A DNA stretch of 64,000 nucleotides from Lysinibacillus capsici (GCF_003367505.1 NZ_PXXX01000008.1:124001-188000), one strand, 5' to 3'; shown: positions 15,899 through 25,995, counted from the stretch's first letter. Numbers and translations: made by a program. Notes: generated from the sequence alone by a model not told the origin.

Positions 15899-16834
15899 AT
15901 GAAAAAGTCTAAAGTTTTCTGGGGCTATGCCGTAATAGCGCTAGTCATCTATGCAGTTGTACAATTGTTGATTACAACAGAAGTAATTGATTTGTACTAT
16001 AAAAATATGTTGATCACAATGTGTATTAACATCATGTTGGCTGTCAGCTTGCATATTGTTATTGGTGTTACTGGACAGTTTTCAATTGGGCATGCTGGGT
16101 TCCTTGCAGTTGGAGCATATGTATCCGCAATTATTACAACAAAGTTAATGTTACCATTCCCATTGGCCATCTTATTAGGGGCTGCTGCAGCAGCAGTTGC
16201 TGGTTTAATCGTAGGGATTCCAACGCTTCGTTTAAAAGGGGATTACTTAGCGATTGCTACACTTGGATTTGCAGAGATCATTCGTATTATCTTTTTAAAT
16301 ACGGATTATGTTGGTGGCGCAGCAGGGATGCAGGTTAAATATTTATCGAACTGGACATACGCATTCTTTGGCGTAGTGTTAACGATTCTAGTTATCTCAA
16401 ACTTTACAAATTCTCGTCATGGGCGTGCGTGTATTTCCATTCGAGAAGATGAAATAGCAGCAGATGCGATGGGTATTAACACAACTTACTATAAAGTTGT
16501 TGCATTTGCGATTGGGTCTTTCTTCGCAGGTCTAGCAGGAGCCATTTTTGCACATAACTTTTACATTATTCAACCGACAACATTCGGTTTCTTAAAATCA
16601 TTTGATATTTTAATTTACGTTGTACTTGGTGGTTTAGGAAGTCTTTCTGGTTCAGTGATTGCTGCGATTTTCCTAACAGTCGTGTCTACTTATCTAGCAA
16701 ACTTCCCGGAAACGCGTATGATTATTTACAGTTTAGTATTAATTATTGTGATGCTTTATCGTCCAACAGGCTTAATGGGAACGAAAGAGATAACACAATT
16801 ATTTAAGTTTGGTAAAAAGGGAGGTACGAAATAA
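15899..16834 (+). CDS. livM: Branched-chain amino acid ABC transporter permease LivM
   Basis: The 311-residue permease has about nine TM segments and the family stretches GVTGQFSIGHAGFLAVGAYVSA and RGRACISIREDEIAADAMGIN (coupling region; internal residues partly quoted). ATG 15899 follows AGGTGAG at a good distance. A GTG at 15887 in the same frame would add four residues but has a poor ribosome site. It overlaps livG by one base (TAATG), implying translational coupling. Confidence 0.91.
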   Translation: MKKSKVFWGYAVIALVIYAVVQLLITTEVIDLYYKNMLITMCINIMLAVSLHIVIGVTGQFSIGHAGFLAVGAYVSAIITTKLMLPFPLAILLGAAAAAVAGLIVGIPTLRLKGDYLAIATLGFAEIIRIIFLNTDYVGGAAGMQVKYLSNWTYAFFGVVLTILVISNFTNSRHGRACISIREDEIAADAMGINTTYYKVVAFAIGSFFAGLAGAIFAHNFYIIQPTTFGFLKSFDILIYVVLGGLGSLSGSVIAAIFLTVVSTYLANFPETRMIIYSLVLIIVMLYRPTGLMGTKEITQLFKFGKKGGTK

Positions 16835-17613
16835 TGACTGGAAACCTTCTTATCAATGTTGAAAATATGGGTATTCAATTCGGTGGTTTAAAGGCAGTAC
16901 AGGGTGTTAATATGTACCTTAACCAAGGCGAGTTGGTAGGACTTATTGGGCCAAACGGAGCTGGAAAAACAACTAGCTTTAATATGTTAACAGGGGTATA
17001 TACACCTACGGAAGGTACAATTACTTTTAATGGTCTGAAATTGAATGGACTTGCACCCTATCAGGTTACACAGAAAGGGATCAGCCGTACGTTCCAAAAT
17101 ATTCGATTATTTAAAGAGCTATCTGTTCTTGACAATGTAAAGGTAGCCAATCATTCACTTGCAAAGCATTCTATGTGGGCTTCTATTTTTCGTTTACCTA
17201 CGCATTTCAAAGGTGAGGCCGAAATGGAGCAACAGTCCATTGAGTTCTTAAAAATCTTTGGCTTAGATGTCTATAAAGATGAGCTAGCTAAGAATTTGCC
17301 ATACGGGATGCAACGTCGTTTAGAGATTGCTCGTGCGTTAGCAGCAAATCCCAAACTGCTTCTATTGGATGAACCAGCAGCAGGGATGAACCCACAAGAA
17401 ACTCACGATTTAATGGAGCTAATTGCATTTATTCGTAAAGAGTTCGGCTTAACAATATTGCTGATTGAGCATGATATGAGCTTAGTTATGGGTATTTGTG
17501 AGCGCATTTACGTACTTGATCACGGACAATTAATCGCTGACGGGACACCAGAAGAAATTCGCAACAATCCAAAGGTAATAGAAGCATACCTTGGAGAGGA
17601 GGTTATCGGCTAA
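16834..17613 (+). CDS. livG: Branched-chain amino acid ABC transporter ATPase LivG
   Basis: The 259-residue cytoplasmic ATPase has Walker A GPNGAGKTT (about 38-46), a Q-loop in SRTFQNIRLF, the degenerate signature LPYGMQRRLEIARAL, Walker B LLLLDEPAAGMNP and the switch His in IEHDM. The extended region after the Q-loop and the C-terminal GTPEEIRNNPKVIEAYLG are LivG hallmarks. It overlaps both livM and livF by one base. Confidence 0.93.
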   Translation: MTGNLLINVENMGIQFGGLKAVQGVNMYLNQGELVGLIGPNGAGKTTSFNMLTGVYTPTEGTITFNGLKLNGLAPYQVTQKGISRTFQNIRLFKELSVLDNVKVANHSLAKHSMWASIFRLPTHFKGEAEMEQQSIEFLKIFGLDVYKDELAKNLPYGMQRRLEIARALAANPKLLLLDEPAAGMNPQETHDLMELIAFIRKEFGLTILLIEHDMSLVMGICERIYVLDHGQLIADGTPEEIRNNPKVIEAYLGEEVIG

Positions 17614-18320
17614 TGCTAAAAGTACAAAATATCGATGTTTTTTATGGCAACATCCAAGCATTAAAGGGCCTCTCTTTAGAAGTAAACGAGGGTGAAATTG
17701 TAACGTTAATCGGTGCAAATGGTGCTGGAAAAAGTACGCTCTTAAAGACATTGTCAGGTTTATTAAAGCCAAAAGGTGGCATTATTGAATATGAAGGCTT
17801 TTCGATAGCTGGGAAAGCGGCACAGACTATTGTTAAATCAGGGATTTCTCACGTTCCAGAAGGACGCCGTGTTTTTGCCAATATGTCAGTTGAGGAAAAC
17901 TTAGAGCTTGGTGCGTATCTGCGTAATGATAAAGCAGGTATTAAGAAAGATATGGATCATGTTTTCGAGTTATTTCCACGATTATTAGAGCGCCGAAAAC
18001 AGCAGTCAGGTACATTATCTGGTGGGGAACAGCAGATGCTGGCGATGGGGCGCGCCTTAATGGCAAAACCAAAACTGTTATTAATGGATGAACCTTCGAT
18101 GGGTCTTGCACCGTTGATGGTGAAAAATATCTTCAATATTATTGAACAGGTTAATAAAGAAGGAACAACCGTATTACTTGTAGAGCAAAATGCTAATATG
18201 GCATTATCTGTCGCTAACCGTGCATATGTACTTGAAACAGGGCGTATTGTTTTATCTGGTTCAGCAAAAGAGCTACAAGAGAGCGAGCAAGTAAAGGCAG
18301 CTTATTTAGGCGGATTATAA
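17613..18320 (+). CDS. livF: Branched-chain amino acid ABC transporter ATPase LivF
   Basis: The 235-residue ATPase has Walker A GANGAGKST, the LivF-typical SHVPEGRRVFANMSVEENLELGA, signature LSGGEQQMLAMGRAL, Walker B LLLMDEPSMGLAP and switch VEQNA. It forms the ATPase pair with LivG. Last gene of the operon, ended by a strong terminator. Confidence 0.93.
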   Translation: MLKVQNIDVFYGNIQALKGLSLEVNEGEIVTLIGANGAGKSTLLKTLSGLLKPKGGIIEYEGFSIAGKAAQTIVKSGISHVPEGRRVFANMSVEENLELGAYLRNDKAGIKKDMDHVFELFPRLLERRKQQSGTLSGGEQQMLAMGRALMAKPKLLLMDEPSMGLAPLMVKNIFNIIEQVNKEGTTVLLVEQNANMALSVANRAYVLETGRIVLSGSAKELQESEQVKAAYLGGL

Positions 18321-18327
18321 AAATGGT

Positions 18328-18356
18328 AGGACATCTCATGTTGAGATGTCCTTTTT
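18328..18356 (+). terminator. Terminator of the liv operon
   Basis: A perfect 11-bp stem AGGACATCTCA / TGAGATGTCCT with a TGT loop and a T-run. Confidence 0.9.
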
Positions 18357-18435
18357 GGCTTGTATGTTGAAAGAAAATCAGAGGTAGCATTTCTACTTTA
18401 CTTTTTGGTAAGGTTGAAAAAAGGAGTGATGCTTT

Positions 18436-18933
18436 TTGAAGTATTCAGCACAATATTTTATTGAACATTTAAAGTTAGCCGAACATCCTGAAGGGGGCTA
18501 TTACATTTCATCGTTCCGTGCATCGGACGATATAGCAGTGAGAGATGTACAGAGACCGATTTATACTAGTATATATTTCCTTCTGCGCTCACAGGATATT
18601 TCACATTTACATCGTCTACAATCGGACGAGCTATGGTATTATCACGCTGGAAGCCCACTAACAGTTCATATGATTTTCCCAGATGGGACATATGAAGCGA
18701 AGAAGCTTGGCTTGAATATAGAAGCGGGAGAAGTCCCTCAGCTTGCAGTACCAAAGCATACAATTTTCGGCTCGTCGGTGGAGGAATCTGAGACGTTTAG
18801 TTTAGTCGGATGTATGGTGGCGCCAGGCTTTGACTTTGAGGACTTTGAATTGTTCACACAGGAAGAGCTTTTAGTAGATTATCCTCAGCACAAGGAAGTT
18901 ATTTATAAAATGGCCTACAAAACAATTGAATAG
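18436..18933 (+). CDS. Cupin-fold protein (DUF985)
   Basis: The 165-residue protein has the DUF985 opening YFIEHLKLAEHPEGGYY and the cupin strand pattern with SDELWYYHAGSPLTVHMI and AVPKHTIFGSSV. The precise enzyme activity of DUF985 proteins is not settled; some are sugar epimerase-like cupins. Start TTG 18436 has AAGGAG 9 bp upstream; an ATG at 18429 is out of frame. It is monocistronic. Confidence 0.82.
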   Translation: MKYSAQYFIEHLKLAEHPEGGYYISSFRASDDIAVRDVQRPIYTSIYFLLRSQDISHLHRLQSDELWYYHAGSPLTVHMIFPDGTYEAKKLGLNIEAGEVPQLAVPKHTIFGSSVEESETFSLVGCMVAPGFDFEDFELFTQEELLVDYPQHKEVIYKMAYKTIE

Positions 18934-18935
18934 AA

Positions 18936-18965
18936 AAACAGCCGTCTCAATTATTTTGAGACGGC
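18936..18965. terminator. Convergent terminator
   Basis: GCCGTCTCAA / TTGAGACGGC, a perfect 10-bp stem. The A-run on its left gives a proper T-run only for the minus-strand gene; for the cupin gene it lacks T and may work poorly. Confidence 0.75.
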
Positions 18966-18974
18966 ATGATTCGT

Positions 18975-19694
18975 TCACCACAGTATTTCTTCAGGATAAT
19001 TAAGTTGAATTTGAATATCATGTAATGCTTGTTTCGTTGCCATAGCTGCTTCCATCAGGTGGGATTTTAATGCTACATATTCATGGTCCTCTACCATTAA
19101 TCGCACAGCAAATGCAGCTAAATGTGCCTGACGTTCCTCTTTACTTAATTCAATATACTCTAGATTTAAAACATCAACGTATTGTGTTGCAAAACGGAAA
19201 GTTAAGGGGTTTTTAGCATGTAACATTCTTAAAAACACAACATAATCTTCGTCACTTACCTCCTGCTCTAAACATTCAGCAATAGCCGCTTGAAATTTAC
19301 GAATAATAGCTATCTCATGATTCCATATAGAAGCATTGTTTAATTTTTGGTGCAGTTCAATAAAATCATTTAATGCGATTGCACTAAAGATAATTTCTGG
19401 CCAAAGAATTTCTGTTGAAAAATAGACATTCTTATTTGGAAAGATGAGTTCATGTTGTGTTAGAACACTCTTATTAAGTCCATTACTAACAAACTCTAGG
19501 TGATGCTCACCAAGCATAGCATGTCTTAGTTTATAGCAAACGCTTAAAATACGTAGTCGAGGACCCTGATAATCATAGTATTTATTTTCGTCACCAGTTA
19601 CTTTATAAATAGCATTAATTAGTTCATCTAAATCCCAATAATCCGCGCTAATTCGTACCCCTGTTAGTTGTTCTGTGCTTTGAATGGATATCAT
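18975..19694 (-). CDS. Uncharacterised 239-residue protein
   Basis: Soluble, leucine- and glutamate-rich protein with no signal peptide or TM segment. It has an N-terminal stretch TGVRISADYWDLDELINAIYKVTG and a mostly helical remainder. It resembles a DUF-type family seen in Bacillaceae (possibly DUF6904), which I cannot confirm. The ATG has GGGAGGGACGAGG upstream. It lies 27 bp after the pseudouridine synthase gene on the same strand and is probably co-transcribed, with no evident shared function. Confidence 0.75.
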   Translation of the reverse strand: MISIQSTEQLTGVRISADYWDLDELINAIYKVTGDENKYYDYQGPRLRILSVCYKLRHAMLGEHHLEFVSNGLNKSVLTQHELIFPNKNVYFSTEILWPEIIFSAIALNDFIELHQKLNNASIWNHEIAIIRKFQAAIAECLEQEVSDEDYVVFLRMLHAKNPLTFRFATQYVDVLNLEYIELSKEERQAHLAAFAVRLMVEDHEYVALKSHLMEAAMATKQALHDIQIQLNYPEEILW

Positions 19695-19721
19695 AGTCCT
19701 CGTCCCTCCCTTTGGATGTAT

Positions 19722-20423
19722 CTATTTTGGTGTGTAATTGAGTAGTTTGAATAGTTCTGTTCGTTCCTTCTCCGTTAAATCACGCCATTGCCCTACCTTT
19801 AAATTACCAAGCTTAATATTCATAATACGAATGCGTTGTAGACGCTTAACGGAATACCCTAGTGCTGAGCACATTCGACGAATTTGGCGGTTTAAGCCTT
19901 GCTCTAAAATGATTTTAAATACTTTATCTGAAATCTTTTCCACATGGCATGGTAAGGTTGTTGTATCTAAAATATCGACACCTGCACCCATTTTTTGGAT
20001 GAATTGCGCAGTTATAGGCTTATCAACTTGAACAATGTATTCTTTTTCATGATGATTTTCAGCACGTAGAATTTTATTGACGATATCACCATCATTCGTT
20101 AATAATAATAGCCCCTCTGATTCCTTATCAAGACGCCCAATATGAAAAATACGTAGAGGATGATTGACAAAATCAACAACATTGCCTTTTATATGACGCT
20201 CTGTCGTACTTGTAATGCCGACAGGTTTATTTAGAGCAATGTAAACAAGCTGTTGTTCTTTCTTTACCTCTTTTCCATCAACGCAAACAATGTCTCCTGT
20301 TTCAACTTGACTACCAACCGTTGCCAGTTCTCCGTTAATTGTTACCTTTCCTTCTGCTATCCATTTATCAGCACCACGACGAGATATGATGCCTGTTTCA
20401 CTTAAATATTTATTAATACGCAT
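19722..20423 (-). CDS. rluF: RluB/RluF-type rRNA pseudouridine synthase
   Basis: The 233-residue protein has an N-terminal S4 RNA-binding domain ([22 protein letters not shown], about 1-60) and an RsuA/RluB-family catalytic domain with [17 protein letters not shown], whose Asp is the catalytic residue, and [14 protein letters not shown] near the C-terminus. It isomerises a uridine in 23S rRNA. The RluF assignment (over RluB or RsuA) rests on overall resemblance only. GGAGAA precedes the ATG. Confidence 0.85.
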   Translation of the reverse strand: MRINKYLSETGIISRRGADKWIAEGKVTINGELATVGSQVETGDIVCVDGKEVKKEQQLVYIALNKPVGITSTTERHIKGNVVDFVNHPLRIFHIGRLDKESEGLLLLTNDGDIVNKILRAENHHEKEYIVQVDKPITAQFIQKMGAGVDILDTTTLPCHVEKISDKVFKIILEQGLNRQIRRMCSALGYSVKRLQRIRIMNIKLGNLKVGQWRDLTEKERTELFKLLNYTPK

Positions 20424-20664
20424 ATTGTTCTCCTATATTTTATATTATTTTTAAGTATACCTTAACGTCGCACATACAGTGAATGCTAGAAACTTTTCTA
20501 GCAAAAATAAATTAGTTGGAAAAGTTTTTGAAAAAGTTGAAATTATTTTATGTTTCTGACAATATATTAGGTGAGAGGGTTTCTATGAAAATATTGTTAT
20601 TCCGATATAAAATAACGTTTTTTGTAGATAGTTCTCATTAAATTGTGTAAAGGGGAGAAGTAAA

Positions 20665-22185
20665 ATGGTTTATGCATTTCCAAACACTGAAGGATCGGTA
20701 GTTCAATTCAAAGAGAAATATGATAATTATATCGGTGGCGAATGGACACCCCCAGTGAAGGGTCAATACTTTGATAACGTTACTCCTGTTACTGGACAAG
20801 TTTTTACACAAATAGCACGTTCCACAGCTGAGGATATTGAACATGCATTAGATGCGGCACATGCTGCTAAGGATGCATGGGGTAAAACATCACCAACAGA
20901 ACGCGCAAACATTTTACTTAAAATTGCGGACCGTATCGAGCAAAATTTAGAAAAGCTAGCCGTTGCTGAAACATGGGATAACGGTAAAGCGGTACGCGAA
21001 ACATTAAATGCAGACATCCCTCTTGCAATTGATCATTTTCGTTATTTTGCTGGGGTATTACGTGCTCAAGAGGGCTCAGTAAGCCAAATAGATAACGATA
21101 CAGTTGCTTATCATTTCCACGAGCCAATTGGCGTAGTTGGCCAAATTATACCTTGGAACTTCCCGTTATTAATGGCTGTATGGAAGCTTGCGCCAGCACT
21201 TGCAGCTGGAAACTGTGTCGTATTAAAACCTGCAGAACAAACACCAGCATCTATTATGGTGCTTTTAGAATTAATAGAAGATTTACTACCACCAGGTGTC
21301 ATTAATGTTGTAAATGGATTTGGCTTAGAAGCAGGGAAACCGCTTGCATCAAATCCACGCATTGGTAAGATTGCCTTTACAGGTGAGACAACAACAGGGC
21401 GTTTAATTATGCAATACGCTTCTCAAAATCTTATTCCAGTAACATTAGAACTGGGTGGTAAGTCGCCAAACATTTTCTTTGAAGATATTATGGATAAAGA
21501 TGATGCCTTTTTAGATAAAGCTGTTGAAGGCTTTGTGCTATTCGCTCTAAATCAAGGGGAAGTATGTACTTGTCCTTCCCGTGCACTGATTCAGGAATCA
21601 ATTTACGATAAATTTATGGAGCGCGTATTACAGCGAGTAGAAGCCATTAAAGTTGGCAACCCACTTGATCCAAACACAATGATGGGTGCACAGGCATCTA
21701 GTGAGCAAATGGAAAAAATTCTTTCTTATTTAGATATTGGTAAGCAAGAAGGTGCAGAATGTCTAATTGGAGGAGACAAAAATAATGTAGGTGAAGGCTT
21801 CGAAAATGGCTACTACATTAAACCAACTGTTTTCAAAGGACATAATAAAATGCGTATATTCCAAGAAGAAATTTTTGGACCAGTAGTTGCTGTCACGACA
21901 TTTAAAACGAAAGAGGAAGCATTGGAAATTGCGAATGATACATTATATGGTTTAGGATCAGGTGTTTGGACGAGAGATATTAATACGGCATATCGCTTCG
22001 GTCGTGAAATCCAAGCTGGTCGTGTTTGGACAAACTGTTACCACGCATATCCTGCACATGCTGCATTCGGTGGCTACAAAATGTCGGGTGTTGGTCGTGA
22101 AAATCATAAAATGATGTTAGCGCATTACCAACAAACGAAAAACTTATTAGTTAGCTATAGCGAAAACAAACTTGGTTTCTTCTAA
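20665..22185 (+). CDS. Acetaldehyde/aldehyde dehydrogenase (AldB/ExaC type)
   Basis: The 506-residue NAD-dependent aldehyde dehydrogenase has [23 protein letters not shown] (cofactor site), the [11 protein letters not shown] glutamate and the catalytic cysteine in [11 protein letters not shown]. The CTC triplet and [12 protein letters not shown] are typical of the class that oxidises acetaldehyde in ethanol, acetoin or ethanolamine breakdown. The DUF779 gene that follows 15 bp later is the usual companion of this class. An inverted repeat GTTATT...AATAAC lies upstream at about 20597-20617 and may be an operator. Confidence 0.9.
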   Translation: MVYAFPNTEGSVVQFKEKYDNYIGGEWTPPVKGQYFDNVTPVTGQVFTQIARSTAEDIEHALDAAHAAKDAWGKTSPTERANILLKIADRIEQNLEKLAVAETWDNGKAVRETLNADIPLAIDHFRYFAGVLRAQEGSVSQIDNDTVAYHFHEPIGVVGQIIPWNFPLLMAVWKLAPALAAGNCVVLKPAEQTPASIMVLLELIEDLLPPGVINVVNGFGLEAGKPLASNPRIGKIAFTGETTTGRLIMQYASQNLIPVTLELGGKSPNIFFEDIMDKDDAFLDKAVEGFVLFALNQGEVCTCPSRALIQESIYDKFMERVLQRVEAIKVGNPLDPNTMMGAQASSEQMEKILSYLDIGKQEGAECLIGGDKNNVGEGFENGYYIKPTVFKGHNKMRIFQEEIFGPVVAVTTFKTKEEALEIANDTLYGLGSGVWTRDINTAYRFGREIQAGRVWTNCYHAYPAHAAFGGYKMSGVGRENHKMMLAHYQQTKNLLVSYSENKLGFF

Positions 22186-22200
22186 TTCGTAGGGAGGTGC

Positions 22201-22566
22201 ATGAGCGTGGTTGAACGTGTATTAGCTACGGAAGAAGCGCTAGCACTAATCGATCTATTAAAAGAGAAACATGGGCCCGTTATGTTTCATCAATCAGGCG
22301 GATGCTGTGATGGCTCCTCACCTATGTGTTATCCAGAAGGGGATTTGCTAATAGGAGATCAGGATGTGTGCCTTGGTGTAGTGGGTGGTGCCCCTTTCTA
22401 TATGCACAAAAATCAATATGATTACTGGAAGCATACACAAATCATATTGGATGTGGTGGACGGCAGAGGCGGCATGTTTTCACTCGAGGGCGTAGAAGGA
22501 AAACGTTTCCTAACAAGGTCAAGAGCCCTCAACTCTGAAGAACTGCAAGAGCTAGGGTTAATTTAA
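22201..22566 (+). CDS. DUF779 (AcdX-like) partner of acetaldehyde dehydrogenase
   Basis: The 121-residue protein carries the DUF779 signature GPVMFHQSGGCCDGSSPMCYPEGD, whose closely spaced Cys residues suggest metal or redox binding. It is coupled to the dehydrogenase gene, the standard arrangement for this family; its biochemical role is not established. ATG 22201 is very close to the Shine-Dalgarno GGGAGG; the in-frame GTG at 22207 is an equally good start and would remove two residues. Confidence 0.86.
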   Translation: MSVVERVLATEEALALIDLLKEKHGPVMFHQSGGCCDGSSPMCYPEGDLLIGDQDVCLGVVGGAPFYMHKNQYDYWKHTQIILDVVDGRGGMFSLEGVEGKRFLTRSRALNSEELQELGLI

Positions 22567-22577
22567 CAAGTTATCTG

Positions 22578-22611
22578 TACAGCGGCAAAGTTTTTCTGCC
22601 GCTGTTTTTTT
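22578..22611 (+). terminator. Terminator after the DUF779 gene
   Basis: ACAGCGGCA / TGCCGCTGT stem, loop AAGTTTTTC, then seven T. Confidence 0.9.
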
Positions 22612-23003
22612 ATCTGGAAGTAGAAAAGTTATTGTATGGAAAGGGAGGCTTTAGGACACATGACTCTTTTCTTATAGAAATGATGAATATTGATTTTGGG
22701 CGTTCAAGTGTTTTGATATTAATTTTTATGGAAAAGAGTATGTAAAGCGATATTATTGGATGAATTTTTTAGGAAAAGGAATAGATTTAATCGATCCTTT
22801 AAGGTCATGGTAAATAATAGTTTCTTTGTGGTTTTTGCTAACATCGGCCATACCTCCTTTATAGGTTGTTAATATTTTCTATTAAATCAAATAAAGTAAG
22901 TAACATACATTAAATTATGTTTACTTTTTATGTTAATTGTTACAAAGAGGGTGAATCTTTCTCACATTATGTTACGTAAAACGGGTAAAGGAGTGTGATA
23001 AAT
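22612..23003 (+). other. Intergenic region without a recognisable gene
   Basis: About 390 bp of AT-rich sequence. A short open stretch at about 22706-22813, ending YYWMNFLGKGIDLIDPLRSW and a TAA stop, has protein-like composition but no start with a ribosome site; it may be a gene remnant or chance. A Shine-Dalgarno AAAGGAG for the next gene is at 22988. Confidence 0.45.
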
Positions 23004-23972
23004 ATGGATTATGTGATGATTGAAAATGAATTTGCCAATACAGTAGAGGAGGTATCAACGGCTGCAGGCTGGACGGTGGACCGTAAAATTGTGTTAGCTA
23101 TTGCTAGTACATTTGTAGCCTCAGGAAAAACTTTTGATGCAACGAAGTATAAAAATGTTTTACAAGAGATGAAGAAGCAATCTTCATGGCTGTCTCCTTT
23201 ACGGACAACCGTTGGATATAGTATTGCTGCCAACCTCATGGAGCAAGATGATGCAGAAAAGGCAGTGAAGAATTTACTTACAAATGTGAGCATCTTAAAG
23301 GAAGCGAAATTCAGAAGCGGCAATTTTAGCTATATCGGAGCACAATTCTTGACGGAGGATGAACAGGATAAAAAGACGCATGCACAGGTGGCAAGAGCCT
23401 TATTTGATGCTATACGTAAACATCATCCATTATTAACCTCATATGAGGACATTCCTTATGCCATATTATTAAGCAGTCCATCTGATGATGTTGAATTGCG
23501 CGCGGATACCATGAATCGATACTATAAAGAACTAAGAACATATAATTTTAATGCTGGCAATGAGCTCCAATGGCTTTCACAGGTATTAACATTTTTATCA
23601 CCCAAATTTGATGGTCAGCTAGTACCCGATGTTGTAACCCTTCGTGATGGGCTCAAAAAGCAAAACGTTAAAGTCAAGGCTATGCATTATCCTTTACTTG
23701 GCTTTTTAGCCATACTTAACCTGGATAAAGCACAACTTCAAAAGTTGATTGATTTATACCATGAATTAAAAGACATGAAGTTATTAAAATGGCATCGTGA
23801 ATTTGTGCTCTTTATGGCTGTACAATTTGCTATTTATGATATGGCAAAGGTACAAAAGTCTTTGTCCATGACCATTATGTCTTCTATTGAGCTATTAATC
23901 CAAGCACAGCAAGCAGCAATGATTGCAGCGGTTAGTGCAGCTGCCATTGCGTCTAGTTCAAGTTCTTCGTGA
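23004..23972 (+). CDS. DUF4003 family protein
   Basis: The 322-residue soluble helical protein resembles the DUF4003 family by its opening MIENEFANTVEEVSTAAGWTVDRKIVLAIAS and the repeated TPR-like helices. It ends in an alanine-rich helix and a run of six serines. Function is unknown. ATG 23004 lies about 10 bp after AAAGGAG; the GTG at 22995 abuts the Shine-Dalgarno and is less likely. It stands alone between the DUF779 gene and the second aldehyde dehydrogenase. Confidence 0.75.
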   Translation: MDYVMIENEFANTVEEVSTAAGWTVDRKIVLAIASTFVASGKTFDATKYKNVLQEMKKQSSWLSPLRTTVGYSIAANLMEQDDAEKAVKNLLTNVSILKEAKFRSGNFSYIGAQFLTEDEQDKKTHAQVARALFDAIRKHHPLLTSYEDIPYAILLSSPSDDVELRADTMNRYYKELRTYNFNAGNELQWLSQVLTFLSPKFDGQLVPDVVTLRDGLKKQNVKVKAMHYPLLGFLAILNLDKAQLQKLIDLYHELKDMKLLKWHREFVLFMAVQFAIYDMAKVQKSLSMTIMSSIELLIQAQQAAMIAAVSAAAIASSSSSS

Positions 23973-24015
23973 TAGAATAAAGAAGAACATGATTATTTGG
24001 AGGTGCATTTGAAGG

Positions 24016-25443
24016 ATGAAGGATACAAAACTTTGGATTAATGGTCAGTGGCATGATGCAGAGGAAAGCTATAAGCTAGCTTCTCCATATAGCGGTGAGG
24101 TTATTGCTCATGTAGCTAAAGCATCTATTCAAGATGTAGAGAAAGCTATCGAAGGTGCGCAGCAGGCATTCCAATCGTTTAAAAAGACAACAGCCTATGA
24201 ACGTGCCGAAATATTATATAAAGTCGTTGATATAATGCGACAAAGAAAAGAAGAACTTGCAGAGATTTTAGCCTTAGAGGCTGGAAAACCTATTGTTGCA
24301 GGTTTAGCTGAAATTGACCGTACAATCGCAACCTATCAATTTGCAGCTGAAGGAGCTAAACAGGCAAAAGGTGAGACGGTTCCAATGGATGCAGCCCCTG
24401 GAGCAGGAGATCGAATAGGCTGGACAAAAAGAGAACCTTTAGGTGTAATATCAGCCATTACGCCATTTAATTTTCCGTTCAATTTAGTGGCACACAAGTT
24501 AGGCCCAGCGTTTGCAGTGGGCAATACAGTTGTATTAAAGCCAGCAACACAAACGCCACTAAGTGCTATCGTTATGGCAGAAATTTTCCGAGAGGCAGGA
24601 TTACCCGATGGGGCATTACAAATTGTGACAGGAAGTGGGGGTGAGCTTAGTGATACGCTTGTCACACATCCATATGTCAAAAAAGTAACCTTTACAGGTA
24701 GTGGTAAGGTTGGTTTGAAGATTAAAGAAAAAGTAGGCTTACGTAAAGTAACTTTAGAGCTGGGTTCTAATGCTGCAGTAATTGTCGAACCATCTACGCC
24801 AATAAATAAAATTATCAGTCGTTGTGTAAGCGGTGCTTTTAACTTTGCTGGACAAGTATGCATTTCGTTACAACGTATATATGTGCATTCCTCTATTATT
24901 GATGAATTTACTAAAGCATTTGTTGCAGAAACAGAAAAGCTTATAGTAGGAGATCCATTAGAGAAGACAACAGATGTTAGTGCCATGATAAATCCAAATG
25001 AAGTGGAACGTATTAGGGAATGGATTGAGGAGGCACAAGAACAGGGGGCTATGATTGCAACTGGAGGCGTATTTACTGAACGTACTTTAACGCCAACAGT
25101 TATGACGAATGTGTCAGCTGATATGAAAATTGTTTGTCAGGAAACATTCGCACCAATCGTCTCAATTGTTTCATATGAAACATTAGACGACGCAATTCGA
25201 CTTGTAAATGAGTCGGACCTTGGCCTAAATGCAGGTATTTACACGAATATATTGTCAGATGCTTTATATGCAGCAGATGAATTACAGGCTGGTGCTGTCA
25301 TTATTAATGATATTCCGACATTCCGAGTAGATAACATGCCATATGGTGGAGTAAAGATGAGTGGTTATGGACGTGAAGGAATTAAGTGGGCTATAGAAGA
25401 AATGACTGATATGAAATTTATTTCGATGAAAAAATCGTTCTAA
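24016..25443 (+). CDS. Aldehyde dehydrogenase family protein
   Basis: The 475-residue NAD(P)-dependent enzyme has ISAITPFNFPFNLVAHKLGPAFAVGN, FTGSGKVG, general-base Glu in ELGSNAAVIVEP and catalytic Cys in AGQVCISLQR. The NFAGQVC and ELGSNA forms place it near the GapN / sulfolactaldehyde / succinic-semialdehyde-like branch rather than the acetaldehyde enzyme upstream. Substrate is not determinable. TTGGAGGTG lies before the ATG. Confidence 0.87.
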   Translation: MKDTKLWINGQWHDAEESYKLASPYSGEVIAHVAKASIQDVEKAIEGAQQAFQSFKKTTAYERAEILYKVVDIMRQRKEELAEILALEAGKPIVAGLAEIDRTIATYQFAAEGAKQAKGETVPMDAAPGAGDRIGWTKREPLGVISAITPFNFPFNLVAHKLGPAFAVGNTVVLKPATQTPLSAIVMAEIFREAGLPDGALQIVTGSGGELSDTLVTHPYVKKVTFTGSGKVGLKIKEKVGLRKVTLELGSNAAVIVEPSTPINKIISRCVSGAFNFAGQVCISLQRIYVHSSIIDEFTKAFVAETEKLIVGDPLEKTTDVSAMINPNEVERIREWIEEAQEQGAMIATGGVFTERTLTPTVMTNVSADMKIVCQETFAPIVSIVSYETLDDAIRLVNESDLGLNAGIYTNILSDALYAADELQAGAVIINDIPTFRVDNMPYGGVKMSGYGREGIKWAIEEMTDMKFISMKKSF

Positions 25444-25488
25444 ATTTGCATCAGCTCTTTTTCTGCGATACGATGACGAAAGAACAAC

Positions 25489-25992
25489 ATGAGAAGGGAA
25501 GTTGCAAGAATTATGCCAAACAACGCTGTACCCATGAGCCAATCACGTACGGTTCAATCGCGTCTCGTATTACCCCCAGACACAAATAATCACAATTCTA
25601 TTTTCGGTGGAAGAGTGTTAGCTTATATTGATGAAATTGCTGCTATTACAGCAATGAAACATGCGAAAGGCCTTGTAGTGACAGCTTCTATTGACTCGGT
25701 TGATTTTTTATCCGCTGCACATGTAGGAGATATTCTTGAAATCGAGAGTATTGTTTCGTCTACAGGACGTTCTTCAATGGAGGTTTATGTTCGCGTTGTT
25801 TCTCGCAATATTGAGACTGGCGAGGAAAAATTAACGACAGAATCATTTGTCACGATGGTTGCAGTAAATGAGGAAGGGAAACCCGTACCAGTTCCCTCAA
25901 TCTATCCTGAAACAGATGAAGAGAAGCGTTTATTTGAAACTGGGCCAGCAAGACGAGAGCACCGTAAACAAAAACGTGCATTGCCGCATTAA
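25489..25992 (+). CDS. Acyl-CoA thioesterase (hotdog fold)
   Basis: The protein is up to 167 residues and has the hot-dog motif LPPDTNNHNSIFGGRVLAYIDEIAAITAMKHA, the Asn/Asp-containing stretch of YciA/BACH-type acyl-CoA thioesterases, then VTASIDSVDFLSAAHVGDILEIES and a basic C-terminal tail. It hydrolyses acyl-CoA to free acid and CoA. The start is uncertain: ATG 25489 has a weak ribosome site, and ATG 25513 (GGGAAG 11 bp upstream) is possible. Confidence 0.86.
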   Translation: MRREVARIMPNNAVPMSQSRTVQSRLVLPPDTNNHNSIFGGRVLAYIDEIAAITAMKHAKGLVVTASIDSVDFLSAAHVGDILEIESIVSSTGRSSMEVYVRVVSRNIETGEEKLTTESFVTMVAVNEEGKPVPVPSIYPETDEEKRLFETGPARREHRKQKRALPH

Positions 25993-25995
25993 GGA

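Noticed and set aside
24336-24986. Minus-strand open frame of 216 codons
   Set aside because: It is antisense to the second aldehyde dehydrogenase, and the sense protein clearly has all family motifs.
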